From an uncultured Bacteroidales bacterium (GTDB taxonomy: Bacteria; Bacteroidota; Bacteroidia; Bacteroidales; WCHB1-69), in the NCBI GenBank assembly GCA_937892025.1, contig CALAVA010000319.1:1-7097 (forward strand): 7,097 nucleotides of DNA. Reading direction: 5' to 3'. This document shows positions 6,522 to 7,097 of this stretch, in pieces. Within the stretch, counting starts at the first letter, position 1. Each line of letters starts with the position of its first letter. A model generated the notes under the pieces. That model saw only the letters and a program-made list of their open reading frames with translations. It ran no database searches and had not been told where the DNA came from. The translations under genes and the position numbers were made by a program.

Positions 6522-7097
6522 CTATGCAAACAGGGCTTCGTGCAGAATGCGCACAACTTTTTCAGCTTCTGAACTTTCTACCAGCATGCTAATATTTACC
6601 TTGCTCGCACCCTGACTTATCATCTGAACATTTATACCGTTTTTAGAAAGAGCAGCAAAGGCCTGCTCCAAAATGTGTGAAGAATGTGAAGCATCGCAGA
6701 TGATTGTTACGATAGCCTTGTTCTTTTTGGCATGAACTTCCGCAACACGGGCCAAGTCTTCCATAAGCCCCGTAAGGTCTTTCTTTGTGTTTACGGTAAG
6801 GCTTACAGAAACTTCAGAAGTTGCAATCACATCAATGCTTATTTCCCATTTTAAAAACTGATTGAATATGTGGGCAAGGAAACCTGAGGCACCCAACATA
6901 CGGCTGGACTGAATGTCTATAAGGGTTACATCCTTTACAGTGGTGATTGAAGTTACAGGAGGACGGGCACCTGTGTGGGATTCCACAATGAGTGAACCAG
7001 GGCTTTCTATGTTGTAGCTGTTCTTTACCCTAACTGGAGTTCCTGTCTTGCGGCAGGGAATCATGCTTCGAGGATGGAGAACCTGTGCGCCAAACAT
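6522..7097 (-). CDS. lysC: Aspartate kinase, C-terminal part (5' end outside window)
   Basis: Aspartate kinase phosphorylates L-aspartate, the first step toward lysine, threonine, methionine and diaminopimelate. The visible 191 residues are the C-terminal part of a protein that is usually about 440-460 residues. FGAQVLHPRSM (2-12) is the conserved end of the catalytic domain, aligning with FGAKVLHP in E. coli LysC. Two ACT regulatory domains follow at about 56-125 (with ATSEVSVSLTV, 92-102) and 128-190 (with INVQMISQGASKVNISMLV, 155-173); such domains typically bind lysine as a feedback inhibitor. The ATG at the window edge is an internal Met, not the start. The frame is intact to TAG at 6524-6522. 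The gene is about 44% GC by hand count and prefers CTT/CTG, CGT/CGC and AAG, unlike its neighbours. The wording DIQSSRMLGASGFLAHIF recalls spirochaete (Treponema-like) enzymes, which is an inference from memory. Pathway adjacency to dapB makes sense, but the base-use break suggests a chimeric join or transfer. Confidence 0.93.
   Translation of the reverse strand: MFGAQVLHPRSMIPCRKTGTPVRVKNSYNIESPGSLIVESHTGARPPVTSITTVKDVTLIDIQSSRMLGASGFLAHIFNQFLKWEISIDVIATSEVSVSLTVNTKKDLTGLMEDLARVAEVHAKKNKAIVTIICDASHSSHILEQAFAALSKNGINVQMISQGASKVNISMLVESSEAEKVVRILHEALFA

Noticed and set aside
7095..7097. ATG at the window edge as the start of a short lysC
   Set aside because: It aligns with the middle of the aspartate kinase catalytic domain just before FGAQVLHPRSM, so it is an internal Met and the gene continues past the edge.
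1..7097. CRISPR array, insertion sequence, integrase, toxin-antitoxin or defence genes
   Set aside because: No spaced repeats, transposase-like frames, terminal inverted repeats or defence-type proteins are visible; all frames of good size are accounted for by housekeeping, envelope or unknown secreted genes.

Overview
The central part of this window (about 70 to 6500) reads as a low-GC Bacteroidota (Bacteroidales-like) chromosome segment, with every gene on the minus strand. The support is a Bacteroidota-type DapB, a long LepB with an N-terminal multi-pass domain, an ExbB that carries a signal peptide, and A-rich leaders without Shine-Dalgarno sequences before exbB, tatD, lepB and both secreted-protein genes. 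No identification by database search was possible, so the lineage is an inference from protein style and leader sequences.

Layout in the direction of transcription, from high to low coordinates: the C-terminal part of an aspartate kinase (lysC, 7097-6522), dapB (6500-5781), lepB (5778-4072), two tandem paralogous secreted proteins of unknown function (4069-3371 and 3332-2625), a clear intrinsic terminator (2599-2567), a TatD-family metal-dependent hydrolase (2550-1780), a 215-base spacer, tRNA-Ser(GGA) (1564-1476), exbB (1426-617), and a membrane protein gene that leaves the window (560-1). dapB, lepB and the first secreted protein gene are separated by only 2 bases each and the second secreted gene follows after 37 bases, so dapB-lepB-secreted-secreted looks like one transcription unit ending at the terminator. 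Functionally it mixes lysine/meso-diaminopimelate synthesis, signal peptide cleavage, and two exported proteins that LepB itself could process. exbB and the following membrane gene look like the start of a TonB-energising cluster; exbD and tonB would be expected beyond the left edge.

The two window ends do not match the middle. On the right, lysC has higher GC (about 44% by hand count, against about 38% in dapB and less elsewhere), different codon preferences (CTT/CTG for Leu, CGT/CGC for Arg, many AAG) and a strong AGGGGG ribosome binding site before dapB that no other gene here has. It looks spirochaete-like (Treponema-like) rather than Bacteroidota. On the left, the membrane protein runs without interruption into a stretch that resembles the alanine/sodium symporter (AGCS) family. 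Both switches fall at short sequences that two unrelated genomes could share (the start of dapB; a GGIKSIAK-coding stretch), so a chimeric metagenome assembly is the simplest explanation, with transfer or fusion as alternatives.

I found no convincing new biological system. The central genes are housekeeping or core envelope functions; the least understood items are the two secreted paralogs.
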